64,000 bases of DNA, taken from Agromyces bauzanensis (GTDB lineage Bacteria > Actinomycetota > Actinomycetes > Actinomycetales > Microbacteriaceae). The stretch's first letter is position 1. Each line of letters starts with the position of its first letter. The translations under genes were made by a program, and so were the position numbers. The notes below the pieces were generated by a model, which was not told the origin of the DNA, did not search any database, and worked only from the letters and a program-made list of their open reading frames with translations. The stretch spans positions 237,680 to 301,679 of the forward strand of contig NZ_BMMD01000001.1 in assembly GCF_014645655.1 (NCBI RefSeq). Reading direction: 5' to 3'. Below are positions 33,943 through 42,724 of this stretch, piece by piece.

Positions 33943-33948
33943 TACGGT
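33943..33948 (+). promoter_or_regulatory. -10 element (TACGGT) of the TetR-MMPL-YhgE operon
   Basis: The hexamer ends 7 nt before the ATG at 33956, another leaderless layout, and lies directly beside the palindromic operator. Confidence 0.5.
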
Positions 33949-33955
33949 CGATGGC

Positions 33956-34561
33956 ATGCCCACCGACGCCCCAACGCCGTCACGCGTGCGCGCCAGCGAT
34001 GGACTCCGCCAGGTCGCCCTCGAGCAGTTCTCGACCATCGGGTTCGCCGCGAGCTCGCTGCAGCACATCGCCGACCAGGCCGGCTACTCCAAGTCGAGCG
34101 TCCTCTACCACTACTCGTCCAAGGAGGCCCTCCTCGAGGCCGCCATCGGTCCCGCGGTCGACGCCCTCGAGGAGCTCCTCGACGACTTCGTCGCGAGCGG
34201 CCGGTCCGTCGAGGCACGGGCGGAGTTCATCCAGCGGTTCGTCGACTTCCTCCTCGGCAACCGGCTTGCGGTGCACACCTTCGTGAACCAGGGCCAGTCC
34301 CTGCGCGGCACCCCCGTGATCGAGCGGGCGAACACGGCCATCCGCGGCCTCGCCGACTCGATCTGCGAAGCGGATGCCCCGCTCAGCGAGCAGATGCGAT
34401 TCGGCGTCGCGCTCGCCGGCGCGGCCTACACGCTCGTCGCCGGCGCGACCTTTCTCGAGGAGGGCCGGCGCGCCGAGGCCGAGGACGCCGACGTGCGCGC
34501 CGCGCTCATCTCCGTGCTCTCCGAACTGCTCATCCCGGCCGAGGGCCGCCCGACCCGATAA
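33956..34561 (+). CDS. TetR-family transcriptional regulator
   Basis: A 201-residue repressor. The N-terminal helix-turn-helix is LEQFSTIGFAASSLQHIADQ followed by AGYSKSSVLYHYSSKEALL (the recognition part). The C-terminal part is a helical ligand-binding and dimer domain. It is the first gene of a three-gene operon with the MMPL transporter (8 bp downstream) and YhgE protein, and the palindrome just upstream should make it self-regulating. The inducing ligand is probably a substrate of the transporters, such as a lipid or drug; this is inference. Confidence 0.92.
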   Translation: MPTDAPTPSRVRASDGLRQVALEQFSTIGFAASSLQHIADQAGYSKSSVLYHYSSKEALLEAAIGPAVDALEELLDDFVASGRSVEARAEFIQRFVDFLLGNRLAVHTFVNQGQSLRGTPVIERANTAIRGLADSICEADAPLSEQMRFGVALAGAAYTLVAGATFLEEGRRAEAEDADVRAALISVLSELLIPAEGRPTR

Positions 34562-34569
34562 GGCCGCTC

Positions 34570-37458
34570 ATGGCGCTGTTCCTCCACCGAATCGGACGAT
34601 TCGCCTTCCGGCGGGCCTGGCTCGTCATCATCGCCTGGGCCGTGGCCCTCGCCGCGCTCCTCGGCGTCGGCATCGGGCTCGGCGGCCAGCTCCAGGAGTC
34701 CTACGCCATCCCGGGCACAGAGTCGCAGGATGCGATCGACCAGCTCGCCGCCGTGTTCCCGCAGACGTCGGGCGCCTCGGCGAAGGCCGTCGTCGAAGTG
34801 CCCGACGGGGCATCCGTCGAATCCGAGTCCTACCGCGACGCGATCACGGCGATGGAGGCCGAGCTCGAGCAGGTCGACGGCGTCGCGAGCGTGCTCGGGC
34901 CGTTCGACGAGTACGCGGGCGACCAGGTCTCGGGCGACGCGCGCACCGCCTACGTCCAGGTGCAGTTCGACGCCCCCACGACGGGCGTCACCGACGAATC
35001 GATCGACGCGGTGGTTGCCACGGGCGACATCGGCCGCGACGCCGGCCTCACGGTCGCGTTCGGCGGAGAGGTGTTCCAGGACACGACCTTCGGCCTCACC
35101 ATCACCGAGGTATTCGGCGTGCTGTTCGCCGGCGTCGTGCTGCTCATCACGTTCGGGTCGCTGCTCTCCGCGGGGATGCCGCTGCTCACCGCCCTCGTCG
35201 GCGTGGGCGCCACCTTCGGCGGCATCTCGCTCGTCGCGGCCTTCGCGACGGTGTCGAGCACGGCGCCGATGCTCGCCGTGATGATCGGCCTCGCGGTCGG
35301 CATCGACTACGCGCTCTTCATCCTGTCGCGACATCGCACGCAGCTCGCGCGCGGACAGGATCCGAAAGCGAGCGCCGCCGAGGCCGTCGCCACCGCCGGT
35401 GGCGCCGTCGTCTTCGCGGGCCTGACGGTCATCATCGCGCTCCTCGGGCTCCTCGTGGTGGGCATCCCGTTCCTCAGCGTCATGGGCATCGCCGCGGCGT
35501 TCGCGGTGCTCGTCGCGGTGCTCGGCGCCGTCACGCTGCTGCCGGCGCTGCTCGGCGTGCTCGGGAAGCGGCTCATCCCGAAGCCGGGCAGCCGCGCCCA
35601 CCGCCGCGCGAACGCCGACGACGACCGCGGCCGGCACACCATGGGCCGCCGCTGGGTCGACCTCGTGCTGAAGGCGCCCGTCGTGTTCGTCGTGCTCGTC
35701 ATCGGCCTGCTCGGCACCGCGGCGATTCCCGCTGCCAGCCTCGACCTGAACCTCCCGAGCGGCGCGTCCGAGCCCGAGGGCTCCACGCAGCGCGAGGCCT
35801 ACGAGATGATCGAGAACGGCTTCGGGCCGGGCTACAACGGCCCCCTCATCGTCACCGTCGACATCACGCAGACGACCGACATCTTCGACGACCTCGACGC
35901 TGTGGGGGCGCGCATCGCCGAGCTCGACGGCATCGCGTACGTGGGCGAGGGGCTGCCGAACGAGACCGCCGACACGGCGATCATCCAGGTCATCCCCGAG
36001 AGCGCACCCGACTCGCCCGAGACGAAGGCGGTCGTGGAGGAGATCCGCGACCTCGCGCCCGAGATCGCGGCGGACTACGGCACGCCCATCGCCGTCACGG
36101 GCTACACCGCCGTGACCATCGACATCTCGAACCGGCTGAACGACGCACTCGTGCCGTTCGCGCTCATCGTGGTCGGGCTGTCGATCCTGCTGCTGCTGCT
36201 CGTATTCCGTTCGATCTTCGTGCCCGTGAAGGCCGCGCTCGGCTTCCTGCTCTCGGCGTTCGCCGCGATCGGGGCGACCGTCGCGATCTTCCAATGGGGG
36301 TGGTTCGCCGACCTCCTGCACGTCCAGCCCGGCCCGATCCTGAGCTTCCTGCCGATCCTGCTGCTCGCGGTGCTGTTCGGACTCGCCATGGACTACGAGG
36401 TCTTCCTCGTCTCGGGCATGCGCGAGGAGTTCGTGAAGACGCGGGAGCCGCGCGGCTCGATCGTGCACGGCTTCCAGCACGCCGCGCGCGTCGTGACCGC
36501 CGCCGCGCTCATCATGTTCTTCGTCTTCTTCGCCTTCGTGCCCGAGGGTTCGGGCGTCATCAAGGGCATCGCGTTCGCGCTCGCCGTCGGCGTCGCCTTC
36601 GACGCCTTCCTCGTGCGCATGACGTTCGTCCCCGCCGCCATGGCGCTCGCCGGGCGCGCGGCCTGGTGGCTGCCGAAGTGGCTCGACAAGCGGTTGCCCG
36701 ACGTCGACATCGAGGGCGAGGGGCTTCGCTCGCACCTCGATCAGGAGGAGTGGGCCGCCGCACGTCCGGCCGCGGTCAACATCGACGACGGCGTCTTCGG
36801 CCTCCCCGAGCGGCCGATCGGCCCCCTCACGGTCGACGTGCCCGCCGGCGGCGTGCTCGTCGTGCGCGGAGACGCGGTCGATCGCCGGGTCGTGGCCGCG
36901 ACCCTCGCCGGCCGCCTCGCACCCGTGTCGGGCCGCCTCGCGGTGCTCGGCCATCCGCTGCCCACCGGGTCGGGCTCCGTCATGCGCGGCGTCGCGATCG
37001 CCGAACTGCCGACGGATGTCGCGACCGGCGGGAGCGTGGGCGAACTCGTCGCCCGCCGGGTCGACGCCACCCGCCCGTGGTACCGCGTCGCCCCGTCGAA
37101 CCGCCTCGTGCGCTCGTGGGTCGCCCGCGCCGCCGACGCGGCGGGCCACGGACCCGACGGTCCGCGCTTCTCGGTGGACACCCCGCTGGCCTCGCTCGGC
37201 GCCGAGGCGCGCGCGCTCGTCGCCGTCTCGGCGGCGCTCGCCGAGCGTCCGAAGGCCGTGTCGATCGATCTCGACGACGACCCCGGCTCGGCGAGCGTCG
37301 GGCTCTGGCGCGCGCTCGCCCGGCTCGTCCCCGCGTCGGTCACGATCATCGTCGGGCTGGGCACGTCGGCCGTGGAACCCGGCACCGCCCCCGAACTCGC
37401 CGCACGCGGCATCCGCATCATCGAACCCGTCTCGTCCCTGCAGGAGGTCAACCGATGA
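34570..37458 (+). CDS. MMPL-family RND transporter with a degenerate ABC-ATPase-like C-terminal domain
   Basis: A 962-residue protein. Residues 1-710 are a typical MMPL transporter with two sets of membrane helices (one helix, an extracytoplasmic domain, then five helices, repeated) and family motifs VGIDYALFILSRHRTQLARG and AMDYEVFLVSGMREEF with the proton-relay Asp residues. Residues from about 738 to the end are not part of usual MMPL proteins: GPLTVDVPAGGVLVVRGDA, a LAGRLAPVSGRLAVLGH block and LASLGAEARALVAVSAALAE resemble the ordered motifs of an ABC ATPase, but Walker A lacks its Gly-Lys and Walker B lacks its Glu. It overlaps yhgE by 4 bp (ATGA). Confidence 0.9.
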   Translation: MALFLHRIGRFAFRRAWLVIIAWAVALAALLGVGIGLGGQLQESYAIPGTESQDAIDQLAAVFPQTSGASAKAVVEVPDGASVESESYRDAITAMEAELEQVDGVASVLGPFDEYAGDQVSGDARTAYVQVQFDAPTTGVTDESIDAVVATGDIGRDAGLTVAFGGEVFQDTTFGLTITEVFGVLFAGVVLLITFGSLLSAGMPLLTALVGVGATFGGISLVAAFATVSSTAPMLAVMIGLAVGIDYALFILSRHRTQLARGQDPKASAAEAVATAGGAVVFAGLTVIIALLGLLVVGIPFLSVMGIAAAFAVLVAVLGAVTLLPALLGVLGKRLIPKPGSRAHRRANADDDRGRHTMGRRWVDLVLKAPVVFVVLVIGLLGTAAIPAASLDLNLPSGASEPEGSTQREAYEMIENGFGPGYNGPLIVTVDITQTTDIFDDLDAVGARIAELDGIAYVGEGLPNETADTAIIQVIPESAPDSPETKAVVEEIRDLAPEIAADYGTPIAVTGYTAVTIDISNRLNDALVPFALIVVGLSILLLLLVFRSIFVPVKAALGFLLSAFAAIGATVAIFQWGWFADLLHVQPGPILSFLPILLLAVLFGLAMDYEVFLVSGMREEFVKTREPRGSIVHGFQHAARVVTAAALIMFFVFFAFVPEGSGVIKGIAFALAVGVAFDAFLVRMTFVPAAMALAGRAAWWLPKWLDKRLPDVDIEGEGLRSHLDQEEWAAARPAAVNIDDGVFGLPERPIGPLTVDVPAGGVLVVRGDAVDRRVVAATLAGRLAPVSGRLAVLGHPLPTGSGSVMRGVAIAELPTDVATGGSVGELVARRVDATRPWYRVAPSNRLVRSWVARAADAAGHGPDGPRFSVDTPLASLGAEARALVAVSAALAERPKAVSIDLDDDPGSASVGLWRALARLVPASVTIIVGLGTSAVEPGTAPELAARGIRIIEPVSSLQEVNR

Positions 37459-39437
37459 GAAACGATGGTGCACCGATGAGCGGCAAGCTCTCCCGGCTCT
37501 TCGGATCCACCCCGGTCCAGCGCCGCGTGCGCTACGGCGTGCTGGTCGCCGCCGTCGTCGCCGTGCCGCTCGCCGTGGCCGGCCTCGTCTCGGGGGCGTT
37601 CGCGGGTGCCGACGACAACATGAAGGCCATTCCCGCCGTCGTCGTGAACAACGACGAGATGGTCACGCTGACGCTGCCCGACGGCACCGAGCAGCCCGTG
37701 CTCGCGGGGCGCCTGCTCGTCACCGAGCTCACCGATCCCGACACCGCGGGCTTCGACTGGACGATCTCGAACGACGAGGAGGCCGCCGAGCTCCTCGCCG
37801 CGGGCGACGCGTACGCGGTGCTCACGATCCCAGACGACTTCTCGGCCTCGGTGACGTCGCTCTCGGGCGAGGAGCCCACCAAGGCGAATCTCGACATCCG
37901 CACCGACGACGCCCACGGCTACCTCGCGGGCTCGGTCGCGCAGTCGGTCGGCGACGCCATGACGACGACGTTCGGCCGGGAGCTCACCCAGCAGTACCTC
38001 GAGGGCTTCTACACGAACCTCGCGGCGCTCGGCGGCTCGCTCGGCGACGCCGCCGACGGCGCGGCCCAGATCTCCTCGGGCGTCGGCTCGCTCGCCGGCG
38101 GCCTCGGCGAGCTCTCGGGCGGCGTCGCGGCCTCGGCGGCCGGGGCGACCGAGCTCGCCGACGGCATGACCGACTACGCTGACGGCGTGGCGCAGTACAC
38201 GAGCGGCGTCGACGGGATCGCGGACGGCCTCGGCGAGCTCAACGCCGGCGCGGCGGGCCTCGACGGGCTCTCTGATGGATGGGACCAGTACGTCGGCGGC
38301 ATCAGCGCGGGCGTCGCGCAGATCGAGACCGACGTCGGTCCCATCGCGGATCGCCTCGACGCGTTCGTGGCCGACCCCGCGAACGCCGAGCTCATCGCCC
38401 AGTATCCGCAGATCGCCGAGGCCGCAGGGGCCATCGACGCGATCCGGGGCGATCTCAACCAGCTCTCCACGGGCGGCCAGACCCTCGCCGCCGCGACTCG
38501 CTCCGGCATCGACGGCATCCAGGGCGGCATCTCCGGCCTCGCCGGGGGCGCCGCGGAGCTCTCGGCGGGCTCGGTCGGCATCCGCGACGGCGGGTACGGC
38601 ATGGCGGGCGGGGTCGGCGAGCTCGCCGGGGGCCTGACCCAGCTCTCGAGCGGTGCCGCGGATGCCGCGAGCGGCGCCACCGAGCTGGCGGGCGGCGCGG
38701 CCGCGCTCGCCGACGGCCTCGCCACCGGCGCGGAGGAGGCGAAGGCGCTCACCGACATCGACGCGCAGGCGACCGCCGACGTCGTCGCCGAGCCCGTCAC
38801 CTCCACCACCGGGCGCGACAACGAGATCGGCACGATCGGCGAGGTCATCGGCATGCTGTTCGCCGCGATCGGGCTATGGCTCGGCGCGATGGCAATGTTC
38901 CTCGTGTTCCGGCCGTTCGGCCGGGAGGCGCTGCGGAGCACGGCCTCCACGGGCGGCCTCGTGGCTCGTACGCTCACGCGCGCCGGCCTCGTGGCCCTCG
39001 CGCAGGCGGTGGCGGTCGTACTGCTCATGCACGGCGCGCTCGGCGTCGCCTGGACGCTCCTGCCCCAGACGTTCGCGTTCGCCGCGCTGCTCGCGCTCGC
39101 GTTCACCGCCGTGCATGCGTTCCTCACGGCGTGGCTCGGGCGGGCGGGACTGCTCGTCTCGCTCGTGCTCGTGGCCTTGCAGCTTGCGGCATCCGGCGGG
39201 CTCTACCCGATCGAGGTGCTGAGCGGCCCGTTCCAGGCGATCAGCCCGTTCCTTCCGCTCACGTGGGCGGTGCAGGGGATGCAGCTCATCGTGGCGGGCG
39301 CGGGCGGCGCCGCGGTCGCGACGGCCGCCGGCATGGTGTCGCTCTTCGGACTCGTCGGCGTCATCGGCACGGCCGTGGTGGTGGGCCGGCGGCGCGGCAT
39401 CCGTTCGATCGGCCTCGCGGCGACCGCGCTCGGGTGA
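37455..39437 (+). CDS. YhgE/Pip-domain membrane protein
   Basis: A 660-residue protein: one N-terminal helix (residues 25-50), a large extracytoplasmic region and about five C-terminal helices (from about 470) resembling ABC-2 type permeases. The outer region has the YhgE/Pip signature AIPAVVVNNDEMVTLTLPDG, then a long series of Gly/Ala-rich pseudo-repeats (LAGGLGELSGGVAASAAGA and similar, residues 195-430) that should form a long helical rod. In other actinobacteria it is encoded after an ABC-like ATPase and an MMPL protein; here the ATPase-like part is fused to MMPL. It probably moves lipids or cell-envelope molecules. Confidence 0.9.
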   Translation: MRNDGAPMSGKLSRLFGSTPVQRRVRYGVLVAAVVAVPLAVAGLVSGAFAGADDNMKAIPAVVVNNDEMVTLTLPDGTEQPVLAGRLLVTELTDPDTAGFDWTISNDEEAAELLAAGDAYAVLTIPDDFSASVTSLSGEEPTKANLDIRTDDAHGYLAGSVAQSVGDAMTTTFGRELTQQYLEGFYTNLAALGGSLGDAADGAAQISSGVGSLAGGLGELSGGVAASAAGATELADGMTDYADGVAQYTSGVDGIADGLGELNAGAAGLDGLSDGWDQYVGGISAGVAQIETDVGPIADRLDAFVADPANAELIAQYPQIAEAAGAIDAIRGDLNQLSTGGQTLAAATRSGIDGIQGGISGLAGGAAELSAGSVGIRDGGYGMAGGVGELAGGLTQLSSGAADAASGATELAGGAAALADGLATGAEEAKALTDIDAQATADVVAEPVTSTTGRDNEIGTIGEVIGMLFAAIGLWLGAMAMFLVFRPFGREALRSTASTGGLVARTLTRAGLVALAQAVAVVLLMHGALGVAWTLLPQTFAFAALLALAFTAVHAFLTAWLGRAGLLVSLVLVALQLAASGGLYPIEVLSGPFQAISPFLPLTWAVQGMQLIVAGAGGAAVATAAGMVSLFGLVGVIGTAVVVGRRRGIRSIGLAATALG

Positions 39438-39459
39438 CGGCGAAGCAGGGACGGATGCG

Positions 39460-40326
39460 TCAGGTCTCGTGCCGGTGGCCCGGCATGATCGCCTCGAGCG
39501 CCCGGCGCGACCGCGTCAGCACGCGGCGACGACGGGTCGGCTGCGTGTGCCGGCGGGCGAACTCGAGGGTCTCCCGGAGCAGCTCCAGCCGCTCGCGTTC
39601 GGACTTCGCCTTGCGCGTATTGACCTCGGCGACGATCGATCCGGTCCAACCCCGCGCGGTGAGGGTCTCGAGCACCTCGGCGACGGGCTCCCGGCCGTGG
39701 CCCGGCAACAGGTGCTCGTCGAAGATCTGCCCCTCGCCGATCGCGCCCGACCCGTCGCACAGGTGCACATGGCGCAGGCGATCTCCCAGGTCGTTCGCGA
39801 ACTGCAGGCTGTCGACGCCCGAGAGCGCAGCGTGCGAGAAGTCGAGCGTGACCGCGTCGCAGTCCATGATGCGCGGATCCCAGCCCGGCGCGTAGGCCTT
39901 CATGTTCCGCCCCGCCGCGCGCCAGGGGAACATGTTCTCGACGGCGATCTCGACGTCGTACTTCTCCGAGATCTCGCGGACGATGGAGAGGAAGTTCGAC
40001 GCGTACGTCGCCTGCCAGCGGAACGGCGGATGCACCACCACGCTGCCGGCGCCGACCGCGGCTGCGAGCGCGGCCGTTCGGTCGAGCTTCACGCGCGGGT
40101 CCCGGCCCCACACGAAATGCGTGAGCAGCAGCACGGGCGCGTGGATCGAGAGGATCGGCAGCGAGTAGCGACGCGAGAGCTCGAGCAGCGGCTCGGGCTG
40201 CTGCGTCGACTCCTCCTGCGTGACCATGATCTCGATGCCGTCGTAGCCGGCGAGCTTCGCAAGGCGGAAGGCGTGCTCGGGCTCGAGTGGGTAGACGCAG
40301 GTGGTGCTCATGCCGACGCGGATCAT
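39460..40326 (-). CDS. Sugar phosphate isomerase/epimerase-like TIM barrel protein
   Basis: A 288-residue AP-endonuclease-2 type TIM barrel. Metal-binding positions are seen in the VENMFPWR region (Glu), LDFSHAALSG (Asp and His), HLCDGSGAIGEGQIFDEHLL (His and Asp) and IVAEVNTR (Glu). Enzymes of this fold isomerise sugars or act on inositol compounds; some cut DNA at abasic sites. The substrate is open. The basic C-terminal tail (RRHTQPTRRRRVLTRSRRA) is unusual and might bind nucleic acid or phosphate. ATG 40326. Confidence 0.85.
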   Translation of the reverse strand: MIRVGMSTTCVYPLEPEHAFRLAKLAGYDGIEIMVTQEESTQQPEPLLELSRRYSLPILSIHAPVLLLTHFVWGRDPRVKLDRTAALAAAVGAGSVVVHPPFRWQATYASNFLSIVREISEKYDVEIAVENMFPWRAAGRNMKAYAPGWDPRIMDCDAVTLDFSHAALSGVDSLQFANDLGDRLRHVHLCDGSGAIGEGQIFDEHLLPGHGREPVAEVLETLTARGWTGSIVAEVNTRKAKSERERLELLRETLEFARRHTQPTRRRRVLTRSRRALEAIMPGHRHET

Positions 40327-40422
40327 CAGGCGGCAGTCTATCCGCGGACCCTGAGCGTCGGCGGGGGGCTGTGGACGGAGGCCGCGGAGGCGGTGAGCCG
40401 GGGGCCGTGAGCGGTGGGCTGT

Positions 40423-40428
40423 TAGCCT
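40423..40428 (+). promoter_or_regulatory. -10 element (TAGCCT) of the trehalose gene
   Basis: TAGCCT ends 33 nt before the ATG at 40462; the short leader carries GAGGAGGGA as a conventional ribosome site. Confidence 0.5.
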
Positions 40429-40461
40429 GAACGGAGCGCGAGGAGGAGGGACATCCGCCAC

Positions 40462-42714
40462 ATGCACGCCCCTGGACCTGAACGCGACGAGCTCCATGTC
40501 GAGCACGCCTACGACATGATCGTCGTCTCGAACCGGCTCCCCGTCGACTATCAGGCCGGCCCGAACGGCGAGACGCAGTGGCGGAATTCGCCCGGAGGAC
40601 TCGTCACCGCGCTCGAGCCTGTCATGCGCGCCGCCGACGGCGCCTGGGTCGGATGGACGGGGATCGCCGACCGCGAGTTCGACCCCTTCGAACACGACGG
40701 CATCTCGATCATCCCCGTGCCGCTCACCGCATCGGAGCTCGAGGAGTACTACGAGGGCTTCTCGAACGACACGCTGTGGCCGCTCTACCACGACGTGATC
40801 GCCCCGCCCTCGTTCCACCGCGAATGGTGGGACGCCTATGTGCGCGTCAACCGCCGCTTCGCCGAGGCGGCCGCGCGCGCGGCCTCCGACGGCGCCGTCG
40901 TCTGGGTGCACGACTACCAGCTGCAGCTCGTGCCCCGGATGCTCCGCGAGAGCCGTCCGGACCTCGTGATCGGCTTCTTCAACCACATCCCGTTCCCGGC
41001 CTACGGCATCTACTCGCAGCTGCCGTGGCGGCGCCAGGTCATCGACGGGCTGCTCGGAGCCGACGTCATCGGGTTCCAGCGCGCCGCCGACGCGGGCAAC
41101 TTCTCGCGCGCAGTCCGGCGCCTCTTCGGCTACACCACCCGCGGCACCATCATCGACGTGCCCGACAGCCGGAAGGCGGGCGAGACGCGTCGCGTGGTCG
41201 CCCGCCACTTCCCGATCTCGATCGACGTCGCGGGCTTCGAGGAGATCGCGCGCCGGCCCGAGGTGCAGGCGCGTGCGCGCGAGATCAGGTCGAGCCTCGG
41301 CGACCCCGAGACGATCATGCTCGGCGTGGACCGCCTCGACTACACCAAGGGCATCCGCCACCGCATGAAGGCGTTCGGCGAGCTCCTGCGCGACGGGCGA
41401 CTCTCGGTCGAGACGGCCACGCTCGTGCAGGTCGCGAGTCCGTCGCGCGAACGCGTCGAGACGTACCGCCAGCTCCGCGATGAGATCGAGCTCATGGTCG
41501 GGCGCCTGAACGGCGATCACTCCACGCTCGGGCACCAGGCGATCGCCTACCTCCACCACGGCTACCCCCGCGAGGAGATGGTCGCGCTCTACCTCGCCGC
41601 CGACGTCATGCTCGTCACGGCGCTCCGCGATGGCATGAACCTCGTCGCCAAGGAGTACGTCGCCTGCCGGTTCGACGACGACGGCGTGCTCCTGCTCAGC
41701 GAGTTCACCGGGGCATCCGACGAACTCCGACAGGCGGTGCTCGTGAATCCGCACGACATCGAGGGCCTGAAGGACGCCATGGTCGAGGCGGTTCGGATGC
41801 CGAAACGCGAACGCACCCGTCGCATGCGAGCCCTGCGCAAGCGCGTGCGCGAAAACGACGTCGCCAACTGGTCGGCCACGTTCCTCGAGACGCTCACGGG
41901 CGCCGGGATCATCCAGCCCGGCGTGTCCGACCCGCTGCGCACCGCGCTCGGGCGCATCGCCGAGACCGAGCTGCTGCTCGTCGCGCTCGACTTCGACGGC
42001 ACGCTCGCCCCGCTCGTCGACCGGCCCGAGGACGCCCGCGCGCCCGAGCGGGCGCGCTCGGCGATCCAGCGGCTCGCCGAGACCGACGACACGCGCGTGG
42101 CGATCGTCTCGGGCCGCGCGCTCGCGAGCCTCGGCGAGGTGGCGAGCCCGCCAGAGGGCACGCTGCTCAGCGGTTCGCATGGCGTCGAACTGCAGCTCGA
42201 CGCCGGCGAGGTGACGATCGACCTCCGGGACTCGGAGTTCGCGCGGCTTCAGCGACTCGCGGAGATCCTCGAGGACGTCGCCGCAGGGTCCGACGGCGCC
42301 TGGGTGGAGCGCAAGCCCGCCGGCCTCGCCCTGCACACGCGGCAGCTCAGCTCCACGGCGGGCACTGCACTGCAGCAGGCGGCGCGCCAGCGCGTCGAAT
42401 GGGAGGTGCAGGGCATCACCGTGCGCGCGGGCAAGTCCGTGCTCGAGTTCTCGGTTCGCTCGAGCGACAAGGGGGAGTCGCTCACGCGGCTGCGCCAGCA
42501 CGTCGGCGCGAGCGCCGTCATCTACGTCGGCGACGACGTCACCGACGAGGACGCGTTCGCCGCCCTCTACGCGGAGGACGTGGGCGTGAAGGTCGGCCAG
42601 GGCAAGTCGATCGCGACCTACCGGGTGCGCAGTCCCGAGGATGTCGCGACCCTGCTCGAGGTGCTCGCCGATGCCCGCGACAGCGCGCGCGAGGCCGTCG
42701 CGCACTGGTCCTAG
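40462..42714 (+). CDS. otsAB: Fused trehalose-6-phosphate synthase/phosphatase
   Basis: A 750-residue bifunctional enzyme. Residues 15-490 are a GT20 synthase joining UDP- or other NDP-glucose to glucose-6-phosphate: [22 protein letters not shown] (His150, Asp151), [20 protein letters not shown] and [14 protein letters not shown]. Residues 505-745 are a HAD phosphatase that removes the phosphate: DFDGTLAPL (Asp510, Asp512) and [10 protein letters not shown] (690-699). Both catalytic sets are complete, so one protein should make trehalose from sugar phosphates. Bacteria usually encode otsA and otsB separately; the fused form is more typical of plants and some actinobacteria and bacteroidetes. 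Confidence 0.95.
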   Translation: MHAPGPERDELHVEHAYDMIVVSNRLPVDYQAGPNGETQWRNSPGGLVTALEPVMRAADGAWVGWTGIADREFDPFEHDGISIIPVPLTASELEEYYEGFSNDTLWPLYHDVIAPPSFHREWWDAYVRVNRRFAEAAARAASDGAVVWVHDYQLQLVPRMLRESRPDLVIGFFNHIPFPAYGIYSQLPWRRQVIDGLLGADVIGFQRAADAGNFSRAVRRLFGYTTRGTIIDVPDSRKAGETRRVVARHFPISIDVAGFEEIARRPEVQARAREIRSSLGDPETIMLGVDRLDYTKGIRHRMKAFGELLRDGRLSVETATLVQVASPSRERVETYRQLRDEIELMVGRLNGDHSTLGHQAIAYLHHGYPREEMVALYLAADVMLVTALRDGMNLVAKEYVACRFDDDGVLLLSEFTGASDELRQAVLVNPHDIEGLKDAMVEAVRMPKRERTRRMRALRKRVRENDVANWSATFLETLTGAGIIQPGVSDPLRTALGRIAETELLLVALDFDGTLAPLVDRPEDARAPERARSAIQRLAETDDTRVAIVSGRALASLGEVASPPEGTLLSGSHGVELQLDAGEVTIDLRDSEFARLQRLAEILEDVAAGSDGAWVERKPAGLALHTRQLSSTAGTALQQAARQRVEWEVQGITVRAGKSVLEFSVRSSDKGESLTRLRQHVGASAVIYVGDDVTDEDAFAALYAEDVGVKVGQGKSIATYRVRSPEDVATLLEVLADARDSAREAVAHWS

Positions 42715-42717
42715 ACT
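42712..42717 (+). promoter_or_regulatory. -10 element (TAGACT) for leaderless ilvD
   Basis: TAGACT contains the stop codon of the upstream trehalose gene and ends 7 nt before the ilvD ATG at 42725. Confidence 0.55.
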
Positions 42718-42724
42718 CGGATGC

